The notes beneath the pieces are model-generated. The model was not told the DNA's origin, did no database searches, and saw nothing but the letters and a program-made list of their open reading frames with translations. From positions 1 to 21,849 of the forward strand of contig CADCUE010000291.1 in NCBI GenBank assembly GCA_902805805.1: DNA of 21,849 nucleotides, in the 5' to 3' direction. Below are positions 1 through 7,267 of this stretch, one piece after another (the first letter of the stretch is position 1; every line of letters starts with the position of its first letter). The translations under genes and the position numbers were made by a program. Origin of the DNA: an uncultured Frankineae bacterium (GTDB lineage Bacteria; Actinomycetota; Actinomycetes; Mycobacteriales; SCTD01).

Positions 1-986
1 GCGACGGCGGCGACGACCCTGCGGACGCGCTGGCGCCCGCGGACCGCCTGCGGGCGGCGCTGCGCGACGAGGCGGGCCCCGTCCCCGACGGCCCGGACGA
101 CCTGCCCATCGGCCGGCAGGCGGCGGCCGCCGTACGCGCCCTCAACACCGACGGCCGGCACGACTTCGCACGCCCGGCCGCCCGCCGGATCATCACGGTC
201 GCCAACCAGAAGGGCGGCGTCGGCAAGACCACCACGACGGTCAACCTCGCGGTCGCGCTCGCGCTGCACGGCCTGCGCGTGCTCGTCGTCGACCTCGACC
301 CGCAGGGCAACGCCTCGACCGGGCTCGGCGTGCCGCACACCTCCGGGACGCCGAGCATCTACGAGGTGCTCATCGACCAGGTGCCGATCGCCGAGGTCGT
401 GCAGCCCGCGGACGGCGTGCCCCGGCTGACCTGCGTACCCGCCACGATCGACCTGGCGGGTGCCGAGATCGAGCTGGTCAGCGTCGTGGCGCGCGAGTCG
501 CGCCTGCGGCGGGCCATCGACACCTACTGCGAGGGCCCGGGCTCGGACGTCGACTACGTCCTGATCGACTGCCCGCCGTCGCTGGGCCTGCTCACCGTCA
601 ACGCCATGGTCGCCACGTCCGAGCTGCTCATCCCGATCCAGTGCGAGTACTACGCGCTGGAGGGGCTCGGCCAGCTGCTCAAGAACGTCGAGCTGGTGCG
701 GGCGCACCTCAACCCCGCGCTGCACGTGTCGACGATCCTGCTCACGATGCACGACGCGCGGACCCGGCTCGCCGAGCAGGTCGCCGACGAGGTCCGGACG
801 CACTTCGGCGGCATCGTCCTGCGCACCGCGATCCCGCGCAGCGTCCGCGTCAGCGAGGCGCCGGGCTACGGGCAGTCGGTCGTGACGTACGACCCGGCGT
901 CGCGCGGGGCGCTGGCCTACCTGGAGGCGGCACGGGAGATGACCGAGCGCGGACCCGGACCAGCGGGGAACGAGGTCGTTCGATGA
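1..986 (+). CDS. parA: ParA chromosome-partitioning ATPase (N-terminus beyond window)
   Basis: ParA-type ATPase that binds DNA non-specifically when loaded with ATP and moves ParB-bound origins apart at the pole or nucleoid. The reading frame (codons starting at position 3) is open to the left edge, so the true start is outside the window. A variable N-terminal stretch (3-190) carries LPIGRQA, similar to the segment that precedes the ATPase domain in actinobacterial ParA proteins. The deviant Walker A motif KGGVGKTT lies at 210-233, followed by DLDPQGNAS and the Walker B segment [11 protein letters not shown] near 560-595. The gene ends at TGA 984-986, overlapping the parB start as ATGA, which implies translational coupling. 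An internal ATG at 279 would remove the Walker A motif and is not a credible start. The identification is secure. Confidence 0.96.
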   Translation, partial: DGGDDPADALAPADRLRAALRDEAGPVPDGPDDLPIGRQAAAAVRALNTDGRHDFARPAARRIITVANQKGGVGKTTTTVNLAVALALHGLRVLVVDLDPQGNASTGLGVPHTSGTPSIYEVLIDQVPIAEVVQPADGVPRLTCVPATIDLAGAEIELVSVVARESRLRRAIDTYCEGPGSDVDYVLIDCPPSLGLLTVNAMVATSELLIPIQCEYYALEGLGQLLKNVELVRAHLNPALHVSTILLTMHDARTRLAEQVADEVRTHFGGIVLRTAIPRSVRVSEAPGYGQSVVTYDPASRGALAYLEAAREMTERGPGPAGNEVVR

Positions 987-1999
987 CCACTCCGCCGACC
1001 CGGCGCACCGGAGGACTCGGGCGCGGGCTCGGGGCGCTCATCCCGAGCGGCCCGCCGCCCGCGACGCCCGACACGAGCCCGGTCGGTCCGTCGGCGACCG
1101 GCGGTGCCGCGCAGGACCCGAGCGCCGGTCTGCGGGGACCGGCGGCAGACGGCGCGCGGGCCGGGGGTCTGGTCGGGGGTTCGGTCGGGGGCGCGCGCTT
1201 CGCCGAGCTCCCGCTCGACGCCATCACGCCCAACCCCTCGCAGCCACGTGCGCACTTCGACGAGGAGGCGCTGGCCGAGCTCGTCACGTCCATCCGCGAG
1301 GTGGGGCTGCTCCAGCCGGTCGTCGTCCGCGAGGTCTCGCCGGGGCGCTACGAGCTGGTCATGGGGGAGCGCCGCTGGCGCGCCTCGCAGGAGGCCGGCA
1401 CCGGCACGATCCCGGCCATCGTGCGCGACACCGGTGACGACGCGATGCTGCGCGACGCGCTCCTGGAGAACCTGCACCGCCAGTCGCTCAACCCGCTCGA
1501 GGAGGCTGCGGCGTACGCGCAGCTGCTCGAGGAGTTCGGGACGACGCACGAGGAGCTCGCCACGCGCCTCGGCCGCTCGCGTCCGCAGATCTCCAACACG
1601 ATCCGGCTGCTCCAGCTGCCGCCGGCGGTCCAGCGCCGGGTCGCCGCCGGGGTGCTGAGCGCGGGGCACGCGCGAGCCATCCTCGGACTGCCGACGCCCG
1701 AGGCGCAGGAGGCCATGGCCACGCGGGTCGTCGCCGAGGGGCTGTCGGTGCGCGGGGTCGAGGAGGCGGTGCAGCTCGCCCAGTCGGAGCCGGCCCCGGA
1801 CGAGGCGCCGCCGCGGCCGCGCGCCCGGCGACCGGTGCCGGCCCGGCTGTCCGAGGTCGCGGACCGCCTGTCGGACCGCTTCGAGACGCGCGTCAAGGTC
1901 GACCTGGGCAGGTCGCGCGGCAAGGTGACCATCGAGTTCGCCACGGTCGACGACCTCGAGCGGATCGTGGCCGTCATCGAGGGCCCGCCGGGGGAGTAG
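983..1999 (+). CDS. parB: ParB chromosome-partitioning CTPase / parS-binding protein
   Basis: ParB (338 aa) loads on parS sites near the origin, uses CTP to slide along DNA and stimulates ParA. The N-terminus has the GRGLGALIP motif (residues 13-21) known to contact ParA. A low-complexity Gly/Pro/Ala linker covers about 22-72. The CTP-binding core has GERRWRA (128-134) and [10 protein letters not shown] (162-171). A helix-turn-helix follows at about 186-210 ([16 protein letters not shown]), then SAGHARAIL. The C-terminal dimerisation domain spans about 285-338 and has the usual [10 protein letters not shown] strand. The ATG at 983 was chosen because it overlaps the parA stop and directly precedes the conserved N-terminal motif. 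No parS-like palindrome was seen by eye in this window. Confidence 0.97.
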   Translation: MTTPPTRRTGGLGRGLGALIPSGPPPATPDTSPVGPSATGGAAQDPSAGLRGPAADGARAGGLVGGSVGGARFAELPLDAITPNPSQPRAHFDEEALAELVTSIREVGLLQPVVVREVSPGRYELVMGERRWRASQEAGTGTIPAIVRDTGDDAMLRDALLENLHRQSLNPLEEAAAYAQLLEEFGTTHEELATRLGRSRPQISNTIRLLQLPPAVQRRVAAGVLSAGHARAILGLPTPEAQEAMATRVVAEGLSVRGVEEAVQLAQSEPAPDEAPPRPRARRPVPARLSEVADRLSDRFETRVKVDLGRSRGKVTIEFATVDDLERIVAVIEGPPGE

Positions 2000-2005
2000 C
2001 CGGGG

Positions 2006-2051
2006 GCCGGGGTGGTCTGGTGCGCGGCTCGCCGGGTGTGTCGAGCAGCGG
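2006..2051 (+). repeat. 46-bp direct repeat, copy 1
   Basis: This sequence is identical base for base with 2100-2145. It begins GCCGGGGTGGTCTGG and ends GTGTCGAGCAGCGG, and identity stops sharply at both ends. It lies seven bases after the parB stop codon. It contains a weak inverted pair (GCTCG ... CGAGC with a 10-base loop). No further copy was seen in the window. Confidence 0.95.
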
Positions 2052-2099
2052 GTGACCCTCGGCGGTGGCGGCTGGGCCGGCCGCCGGGTGCCGGGCGGC

Positions 2100-2145
2100 G
2101 CCGGGGTGGTCTGGTGCGCGGCTCGCCGGGTGTGTCGAGCAGCGG
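2100..2145 (+). repeat. 46-bp direct repeat, copy 2
   Basis: This is the second perfect copy of the 2006-2051 sequence. Its start is 94 bases after the start of copy 1, and it ends seven bases before the ddl stop codon on the opposite strand. The copies therefore sit almost symmetrically against the two flanking genes. It could be a dispersed intergenic repeat family or a local duplication; the window alone cannot decide. Confidence 0.95.
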
Positions 2146-2152
2146 AGCCCCC

Positions 2153-3103
2153 TCAGCCGCGGGCGGCGGCCTGCTCCAGCAGGGTGCTCAGCAGCTGCCC
2201 GAAGGACAGCCCGGCGGCGTCGACGGCCATCGGCAGCAGCGAGGTCTCGGTCATGCCGGGGGAGGTGTTGACCTCGAGCAGCTGCACGACGTCCCCGTCG
2301 ACGATGGCGTCGACGCGTGACAGGTCGCGCAGCCCGAGCTCGGTGTGGGCGGCCACGGCGGCCTCCGCGACGGCGGTCGCCTGGTCCGGCGACAGCCGCG
2401 CCGGCACGAAGAACTCGGTGTGCCCGGCGGTGTAGCGCGCGGTGTAGTCGTAGACGCCCGACAGCGGGACGATCTCGACGGCCGGCAGCGCCCGGGGGCC
2501 GTTCCCCGTGTCGACGACCGTGACGGCGATCTCCGTGCCGGTGACCAGCTGCTCGACCAGGGCCGCCTCGCCGTAGGAGAAGCACGACACCATCGCCGCG
2601 GGCAGGTCGTCGGGCTTGTCGACCGTCGAGCAGCCGAGCGCCGAGCCGCCCCGGGCCGGCTTGACCATCAGCGGGAGCCCGAGGTGGCCGACGAGGCGGT
2701 CGAGCACCGAGCCGGCGCCCAGCTCGCGGAACGCCGCGTGCGGCAGCACCACCGACGCCGGCGTCGCCAGGCCGGCCCGCACCATGAGCGCCTTGGCCGT
2801 GGGCTTGTCCCAGGCGATCCGGCAGGCGGCCGGACCCGAGCCGACGTACGGCACGCCGGCGATGTCGAGGACCTCCCGCAGGGCGCCGTCCTCCCCCGCT
2901 CCGCCGTGCAGCGCGACGAGCACCGCGTCGTACGGCCGGACGCCACCGTCCTCGGCGAGCTCGCTCAGCAGCGAGGCGTCGGCGTCCCGCAGCTCGACCT
3001 CCACACCCTCGTGCCGGAGGGCGTCGAGGACGCGGCGGCCCGAGCGCAGGGAGACGTCGCGCTCGTGGGACAGCCCGCCGGCGAGGACGAGGTAGCGGCT
3101 CAC
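2153..3103 (-). CDS. ddl: D-alanine--D-alanine ligase-type ATP-grasp enzyme
   Basis: Predicted to join two D-alanines using ATP in the cytoplasm, giving the dipeptide for peptidoglycan stem peptides. It is 316 aa, nearer the short DdlB class (about 306 aa) than the longer actinobacterial DdlA (about 370 aa). Family motifs are in order: GGLSHERDVS at the N-terminus with the conserved Glu (residue 14), LHGGAGEDG (65-73), VKPARGGSALG (147-157), YDYTARY (218-224), the conserved Arg of SRVDA (263), and LEVNTSPGMT (276-285). All catalytic positions I can compare are present. The GTG start at 3103 overlaps the stop of the upstream aminotransferase as GTGA. Many actinobacteria have another Ddl elsewhere, so this may be a paralogue with a different amino-acid preference. 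Confidence 0.88.
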   Translation of the reverse strand: MSRYLVLAGGLSHERDVSLRSGRRVLDALRHEGVEVELRDADASLLSELAEDGGVRPYDAVLVALHGGAGEDGALREVLDIAGVPYVGSGPAACRIAWDKPTAKALMVRAGLATPASVVLPHAAFRELGAGSVLDRLVGHLGLPLMVKPARGGSALGCSTVDKPDDLPAAMVSCFSYGEAALVEQLVTGTEIAVTVVDTGNGPRALPAVEIVPLSGVYDYTARYTAGHTEFFVPARLSPDQATAVAEAAVAAHTELGLRDLSRVDAIVDGDVVQLLEVNTSPGMTETSLLPMAVDAAGLSFGQLLSTLLEQAAARG

Positions 3104-4419
3104 TCGAGGTCCGGGGAGGGGGACTCGGCCTGCGGCGGGCTGGACCGGCGCGGGCCGGTCGCGCCGAAGGTGCTGCGCAGCTCGACCTCCTCCTGCAGGA
3201 CGGTGGCCAGGCGGCGCACCCCCTCGCGGATGCGCTCGGGCTCGGGATAGCAGTACGACAGCCGCAGGTGGCTGCGGCCGCTGCCGTCGGCGAAGAAGGC
3301 GGTGCCCGGGACGAACGCGACGCGGGCGGTGACCGCCCGGGGCAGCAGGACCTTGGAGTCCAGCTCGCCGGGCAGGGTCACCCACACGTAGAAGCCGCCG
3401 GTGGGACGGGTCCAGGTCGTGCCGGCCGGCATCTGCTGCTGCAGCGCGTCGAGCATCGCGTCGCGGCGCTCGCGGTACATGCCCGTGAACGCGTTGACCT
3501 GGCCCTGCCAGTCCTGCGTCGAGAGGTACTCCGCGACCGCGAGCTGGTTGAACGTCGGCGGGCACAGCACGGCGGCCTCCGCGGCCAGCACGAGCTTCTC
3601 GCGCACGGCGTGCGGGGCGAGCACCCACCCGACGCGCAGCCCGGGGGCGAAGGTCTTGCTGAACGACCCGAGGTAGAGCACGTCGTCCTCGCCGCCACGG
3701 GCCCGGATGGCCGGCGTCGGCGGGCCGTCGAAGCCGAGCAGGCCGTAGGGGTTGTCCTCCAGCACCAGCAGACCGGCCGACTGGCAGATGGCCAGGACCT
3801 CGTCGCGGCGCTGCTCGACGAGCGTCGTGCCCGCCGGGTTGTGGAAGTTCGGGACCGTGTAGAGGAACTTCGCGCGCTTGCCGGCGGCCTGCACGGCCGT
3901 GATCGCCTCGCGCAGCGCCTGCGGCACCAGCCCCTGCTCGTCCATCGCGACGTGCACGACCTCGGCCTGGTAGGCCGCGAAGGTCCCCAGCGCACCGACG
4001 TACGACGGCGCCTCGGCCAGGACGACGTCGCCCGGATCGATGAAGACCCGCGTCACCAGGTCGAGCGCCTGCTGCGAGCCGACGGTGACGACGACGTCCT
4101 CGCTGGACGCGCGTACGCCCTCCAGCGCCATCACGTCGCAGATCAGCTCGCGCAGATGGGGGTCGCCCTGGCCGGAGCCGTACTGCAGGGCCTGGGCGCC
4201 GCGCGTCTGCACGAGCTCGCCCAGGAGCTTGCCGACGACGTCGAGCGGGAGAGCCGACAGGTTGGGCATGCCGCCGGCCAGGCTCACGACCTCGGGGCGG
4301 GAGGCGACGGCGAACAGCGCCCGGATCTCGGACGCGGTCATGCCGTGCGTCCGCTGGGCGTAGCGGTCGGTGAAGGCGTCGAGCGTGACGCCGGACGTCG
4401 GTGCCGGCCGGGGAGGCAT
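3100..4419 (-). CDS. Fold-type I PLP-dependent aminotransferase (LysN / MocR-domain-like)
   Basis: This 439-residue protein resembles the class I/II aminotransferases of the 2-aminoadipate (LysN) and MocR C-terminal type. Seen in order: SLAGGMPN (46-53), the QYGSGQGDPHLRE segment near 79-91, PNFHNPAG (190-197), LEDNPYG with Asp222 and Tyr225 for PLP, and the Schiff-base lysine Lys255 in GSFSKTFAPGLRVGW. A Pro/Ser-rich tail of about 25 residues ends the protein. The substrate cannot be read from sequence; amino-donor exchange on a branched or dicarboxylic amino acid is possible. It is first in a two-gene operon with the ligase, overlapping by GTGA. The ATG at 4419 follows a TAGCCT box by six bases and has no Shine-Dalgarno sequence, so a leaderless mRNA is likely. 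Confidence 0.88.
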   Translation of the reverse strand: MPPRPAPTSGVTLDAFTDRYAQRTHGMTASEIRALFAVASRPEVVSLAGGMPNLSALPLDVVGKLLGELVQTRGAQALQYGSGQGDPHLRELICDVMALEGVRASSEDVVVTVGSQQALDLVTRVFIDPGDVVLAEAPSYVGALGTFAAYQAEVVHVAMDEQGLVPQALREAITAVQAAGKRAKFLYTVPNFHNPAGTTLVEQRRDEVLAICQSAGLLVLEDNPYGLLGFDGPPTPAIRARGGEDDVLYLGSFSKTFAPGLRVGWVLAPHAVREKLVLAAEAAVLCPPTFNQLAVAEYLSTQDWQGQVNAFTGMYRERRDAMLDALQQQMPAGTTWTRPTGGFYVWVTLPGELDSKVLLPRAVTARVAFVPGTAFFADGSGRSHLRLSYCYPEPERIREGVRRLATVLQEEVELRSTFGATGPRRSSPPQAESPSPDLE

Positions 4420-4425
4420 GGCCCG

Positions 4426-4431
4426 AGGCTA
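4426..4431 (-). promoter_or_regulatory. Probable -10 box (TAGCCT) of the aminotransferase-ddl operon
   Basis: On the minus strand TAGCCT is followed by exactly six bases and then the ATG at 4419. This spacing would place the transcription start at or next to the A of the start codon, giving a leaderless transcript. No clear -35 hexamer was seen 17-18 bases upstream. Confidence 0.5.
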
Positions 4432-4471
4432 CCCGCGCAGGCCTCACGCTCCGTGGTGATTTCCCGGGTCG

Positions 4472-4501
4472 TTGCCGCGCGCCCCGGCGACTGCCTACCC
4501 T
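4472..4501 (+). promoter_or_regulatory. Probable promoter of the small peptide-GNAT operon (TTGCCG-N18-TACCCT)
   Basis: A TTGCCG hexamer at 4472-4477 and a TACCCT box at 4496-4501 are separated by 18 bases. The -10 box ends six bases before the GTG at 4508, which fits a leaderless transcript. It is divergent from the aminotransferase promoter in the same 88-base gap. It is the best-formed promoter in the window, though unproven. Confidence 0.55.
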
Positions 4502-4507
4502 GGCTGC

Positions 4508-4654
4508 GTGCCGTCCTTCGCCGCGCTGCGCCCGTCCCGGAGTCGGACGCGCACAGGCCGCGGTAAGCGCAGCGTCGCGGAGGCGTCACTGGGCCTGCTC
4601 CTGGGGGCTGCCGTCGGCTGGGTCGCCGGACTGGTCCGGGTGCGTCGGCCGTGA
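4508..4654 (+). CDS. Small single-helix membrane peptide (48 aa), unknown function
   Basis: A short reading frame starts at GTG 4508 and ends at TGA 4652-4654, overlapping the GNAT gene's GTG start as GTGA. The first 20 residues are rich in Arg, Lys and Ser. Residues about 26-43 (EASLGLLLGAAVGWVAGLV) form a Gly-rich hydrophobic helix long enough to cross the membrane, ending in the basic tail RVRRP. The charge pattern is basic on both sides, so topology is unclear. The GTG was preferred to an in-frame ATG at 4472 because the latter lies within the predicted -35 element and the former sits six bases after a TACCCT box. The four-base overlap and promoter support a real gene, but nothing shows its role. 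It might only be a leader that couples translation to the acetyltransferase. Confidence 0.6.
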   Translation: MPSFAALRPSRSRTRTGRGKRSVAEASLGLLLGAAVGWVAGLVRVRRP

Positions 4655-5268
4655 GCCGGCGCACCGTCAACATCACCCTCGACAACCTCGACGACCTGCC
4701 CGGTCGCTGTCGCTCCTGCGTCTTCTGGGAGCTCGACCCGGTGGCGCAGGACCGCGCCGTCGAGGCGGGCGACACGGCCTTCGAGAAGGAGTCCTGGGTC
4801 TCCGCGACCCTGCTGGACTGGGGCAGCTGCGGCAAGATCGCGTACGTCGACGGTGTGCCGGCCGGCTTCGTGATGTACGCCCCACCGGTCTACGTGCCGC
4901 GTTCGGTGGCCTTCCCGACGTCCCCGGTGAGCGCCGACGCGGTGCTGCTCATGACGGGTCACGTGCACCCCGACTTCGCCGGCGGCGGTCTGGGCCGGAT
5001 GCTGCTGCAGGGCGTGGCCAAGGACCTCACGCGTCGTGGCGTGCGCGCCATCGAGGCGTTCGGCGACGAGCGCTGGGAGAAGCCGGCGTGCGTGCTGCCG
5101 GCCGAGCACCTGCGGTCGGTGGGGTTCAAGACGGTGCGCCCGCACCACCGCTACCCCCGGCTCCGGCTCGAGCTCAAGTCGGCGGTGTCCTGGCGCGAGG
5201 ACGTCGAGGTGGCGCTCGAGCGGCTGCTGGGCTCGATGAGCCCTGACCCCGTGCTGCGTCCCGTCTAG
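4651..5268 (+). CDS. GNAT-family N-acetyltransferase
   Basis: This 205-residue protein has the GNAT fold signature. Motif A is VHPDFAGGGLGRMLLQ (about 105-120), whose GGGLGR loop binds acetyl-CoA pyrophosphate; it follows a strand at 98-104. An N-terminal CRSC pair (Cys20, Cys23) next to FWELD is unusual for a GNAT and could be redox- or metal-active. The position between parB and cwlM matches mycobacterial Rv3916c, a poorly characterised conserved gene. The substrate, small molecule or protein, is unknown. It starts at GTG 4651 within the overlap with the small peptide gene and has no good ribosome binding site of its own, suggesting dependence on upstream translation. A membrane-anchored protein gene follows ten bases later. 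Confidence 0.83.
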   Translation: MSRRTVNITLDNLDDLPGRCRSCVFWELDPVAQDRAVEAGDTAFEKESWVSATLLDWGSCGKIAYVDGVPAGFVMYAPPVYVPRSVAFPTSPVSADAVLLMTGHVHPDFAGGGLGRMLLQGVAKDLTRRGVRAIEAFGDERWEKPACVLPAEHLRSVGFKTVRPHHRYPRLRLELKSAVSWREDVEVALERLLGSMSPDPVLRPV

Positions 5269-5278
5269 GAGCAGGGAC

Positions 5279-5950
5279 GTGGAGCGGGTCCCGCCGCCCG
5301 TCGAGGTCACCGTACCCAGCCGCAGCGGGGCGCCGTCCGAGGTGCTCGCGGTCGGACCGCCGCCCCGCCCTCCGCTGTCCCGGGCGGCACGTGCGGTCGC
5401 CGGTGCGGCGGTCGTCGCGGTGGGTGCGGGGCTGATCGGTGCCGGGGTGGTCGCCGCGCGCGACGACCGTCCCGTCGCGCCGCCGGTGACGTCCGTGCCG
5501 ACGACCGCGGCGTCCCGCCCCGACGCGGGGCTGACCGCGACGGCGTCCCTGGGCGCCGCGCGGACCGTCGGGAGCCCCGTCCAGCGCCTGACGCTCACGG
5601 TGGTGCTGGAGGCGTACGACGGCCGCGGCGACAGCGGGGGCCGTCTGCTGGGGGACGAGCTGTCCCTGGTGTCGGTCGGGGTCCGGGGCTTCGCCGTCGT
5701 GCCGGACGACCGGCGCACGCCCATCCCGCTCGGCCGCTTCGGCCGGACGAACGCCCGCCAGACCACGACCATCGCGCTGGCGGCGACGGTCGAGGACTGC
5801 TCGGTCGAGACGCTCGCCCGACGCGAGGTCGTGCTGCAGGTCCGGAGCGGGCAGGACGCCGTCGAGGTGCTGAGGGCCACCGTCGCCCCGGACGTCGTCC
5901 GGGCGCTGGACCGCCTGGTCAGCCGCACCTGCCGGCGCCCGCGGGGCTGA
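5279..5950 (+). CDS. Single-pass membrane-anchored protein, unknown function
   Basis: This 223-residue protein belongs to no family I recognise. The first ~35 residues are Pro-rich and cytoplasmic-like. A Gly/Ala/Val transmembrane helix covers about 36-59, followed by RDDRP and then a Thr/Pro/Ala linker to about 90. The rest (about 90-223) looks like a compact extracytoplasmic beta-rich domain with strands such as QRLTLTVVLEAYD and DELSLVSVGVRGFAV. It has two cysteines, one in VEDCSVE and one near the end (SRTCRR), which might form a disulfide. The GTG at 5279 is preceded by AGGAG at 5267-5271, a good ribosome binding site with a seven-base spacer. It lies ten bases after the GNAT stop, so co-transcription is likely. 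Confidence 0.72.
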   Translation: MERVPPPVEVTVPSRSGAPSEVLAVGPPPRPPLSRAARAVAGAAVVAVGAGLIGAGVVAARDDRPVAPPVTSVPTTAASRPDAGLTATASLGAARTVGSPVQRLTLTVVLEAYDGRGDSGGRLLGDELSLVSVGVRGFAVVPDDRRTPIPLGRFGRTNARQTTTIALAATVEDCSVETLARREVVLQVRSGQDAVEVLRATVAPDVVRALDRLVSRTCRRPRG

Positions 5951-5990
5951 GCCCACGGCACCGTCCTCGAGGTGACCGCCCCGGGCGCCC

Positions 5991-7121
5991 TCAGCGACCG
6001 GCGGTGAGCGCCTCGGCGAACTCGGGCAGCCGCATGACGCCGGTCGGCGGGTCGAGGTCGGCCGGCAGGTAGAGCCGCTGCACGGCGACGAGGACCGCTT
6101 CGGCGATGGTGTCGCGGAACGCCGGGTCGGCCAGCCGGGCCGCGTCGCAGGGGTGCGTCAGATGGCCCAGCTCGAGCCGCACCGCCGGCATCCGCGTGAG
6201 GCGCAGCAGCTCCCAGGTCTTCTCGTGCACCCGGCAGTCGAGCAGGTCGGTGCGGGCGACGACCTCGCGCTGGACGAGCGAGGCGAGCTGCTCCCCGACG
6301 GTCGAGGTCGTGCCGCGACCCGCGCCGAAGTGGTAGGCCGCCACTCCCTGGGCGCGCGGCGAGTCGGCGCGGTCGACGTGCAGGGACAGCAGCAGGTCGG
6401 CGCCCGCGTCGTTGGCGAAGGCCGCGCGCGCAGCGTCGCTGGGGCAGCTGTCGCTGCCGCGGGTCAGCAGGGCGCGCACGCCGACCGCTGTCAGCCGACC
6501 CTCGAGGCGGCGCGCGAGGTCCTCGACGATCGCGGCCTCCTCGAGGCCGTGACCGGTCGCGCCGCGGTCGCCACCGCCGTGGCCCGGGTCGAGCACGACG
6601 ACCTTCCCGGGCAGGGCGGCACCGGAGCGGTGGAGCTCCTCGGCCTCGCGCAGCACCTGCGGGCGGCCACCGGTGACCTTGCGGCCGAGCTGGCGCAGCG
6701 CCCGCAGCGTCGCCGGACCGCAGGTGCCGTCCGGGACGAGGCCGTACTCGCGCTGCAGCCCCCGCAGGGCGCGCTCGGTGCGGGGGCCGAAGACGCCGTC
6801 GGCGCGACCGGCGTCGAAGCCGAGCTCCAGCAGGCGCTCCTGCAGCGCCGCGACGTCGTCGCCCACGAACGGTCGGGTGGCCAGCGACAGCAGCCGGTCG
6901 CCGAGGCGCCACCGGGCCGCCGCCAGCGCGCGGTAGCTCTCGGGTCCGACGATGCCGTCGACCGACAGGCCGCGCTGCTGCTGGAAGTGGCGCAGCGCCT
7001 GGTCGGTGACCTCGTCGAAGACGTCGTCCACGGGGCGGGCGGCCAGCAGCCCGAGGCTGACGAGGGTGGCCTGCACGTCGGCCACAGCCGGGCCGCGGTC
7101 GCCGAGGCGGTACAGCTGCAC
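5991..7121 (-). CDS. cwlM: CwlM-type N-acetylmuramoyl-L-alanine amidase-like protein
   Basis: This 376-residue protein has two peptidoglycan-binding type 1 domains (about 1-70 and 75-145) and an Amidase_3 domain (about 173-350). The putative zinc ligands are His181 (DPGHGG), Glu194 (GLEE) and His248 (SLHVD), with catalytic Glu317 in VRLELGH; all are visible. There is no signal peptide, so the protein should be cytoplasmic, as for mycobacterial CwlM (Rv3915), which is known to regulate MurA after phosphorylation by PknB rather than to cut the wall. The position after trxA on the same strand matches that gene order. It starts at GTG 7121 with GAGAGG seven bases upstream. A terminator separates it from trxA, and a TACGCT box at 7162-7167 may give it its own promoter. 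Confidence 0.9.
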   Translation of the reverse strand: MQLYRLGDRGPAVADVQATLVSLGLLAARPVDDVFDEVTDQALRHFQQQRGLSVDGIVGPESYRALAAARWRLGDRLLSLATRPFVGDDVAALQERLLELGFDAGRADGVFGPRTERALRGLQREYGLVPDGTCGPATLRALRQLGRKVTGGRPQVLREAEELHRSGAALPGKVVVLDPGHGGGDRGATGHGLEEAAIVEDLARRLEGRLTAVGVRALLTRGSDSCPSDAARAAFANDAGADLLLSLHVDRADSPRAQGVAAYHFGAGRGTTSTVGEQLASLVQREVVARTDLLDCRVHEKTWELLRLTRMPAVRLELGHLTHPCDAARLADPAFRDTIAEAVLVAVQRLYLPADLDPPTGVMRLPEFAEALTAGR

Positions 7122-7161
7122 GGGACGGCCTCTCGTTCGCGACGGGTCAGGACGAGAGCAG

Positions 7162-7167
7162 AGCGTA
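7162..7167 (-). promoter_or_regulatory. Possible -10 box (TACGCT) of cwlM
   Basis: On the minus strand TACGCT lies between the trxA terminator and cwlM, 40 bases before the GTG start. It would give a leader of about 33 bases that includes the GAGAGG ribosome binding site. No good -35 hexamer was seen. Confidence 0.35.
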
Positions 7168-7216
7168 GCCGCGCCGAACGGTCCGGTCGCAGTGCCACGC
7201 GTCTGCCGGACAGCGC

Positions 7217-7250
7217 GCAGGCCGGCCCCCGAGAGAGGGGACCGGCCTGC
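7217..7250 (-). terminator. Strong hairpin terminator after trxA
   Basis: The outer stem pairs GCAGGCCGG (7217-7225) with CCGGCCTGC (7242-7250), nine perfect pairs. After one C-A mismatch an inner stem of four C-G pairs continues to a six-base loop, GAGAGA (7231-7236). It begins about 17 bases after the trxA stop. There is no T-run on either side, so it is the actinobacterial type without a U-tract. Confidence 0.82.
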
Positions 7251-7267
7251 GGACGAGCGGGGTGGCG

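Larger units (their letters stand above)
2000..2152. other. Intergenic region between convergent parB and ddl
   Basis: This gap of 153 bases separates the 3' ends of parB (plus) and ddl (minus), so it should hold signals ending transcription from both sides. It contains two copies of a 46-bp direct repeat and, between and partly over them, an imperfect GC hairpin at 2077-2104. That hairpin has a 5-bp outer stem, a 2-base bulge, a 4-bp inner stem and an 8-base loop. There is no T-tract, as is common in actinobacteria, so the terminator role is inferred. Confidence 0.5.

Noticed and set aside
641..982. Possible extended start of parB upstream of 983
   Set aside because: It would run through parA in another frame; the conserved ParB N-terminus starts at the ATG at 983.
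2153..4447. A long open frame of 764 codons on the minus strand
   Set aside because: Only its end is real (ddl from 3103). The upstream part is a +1 shadow of the aminotransferase with Arg/Gly/Pro-rich composition and no motifs, typical of very GC-rich DNA.
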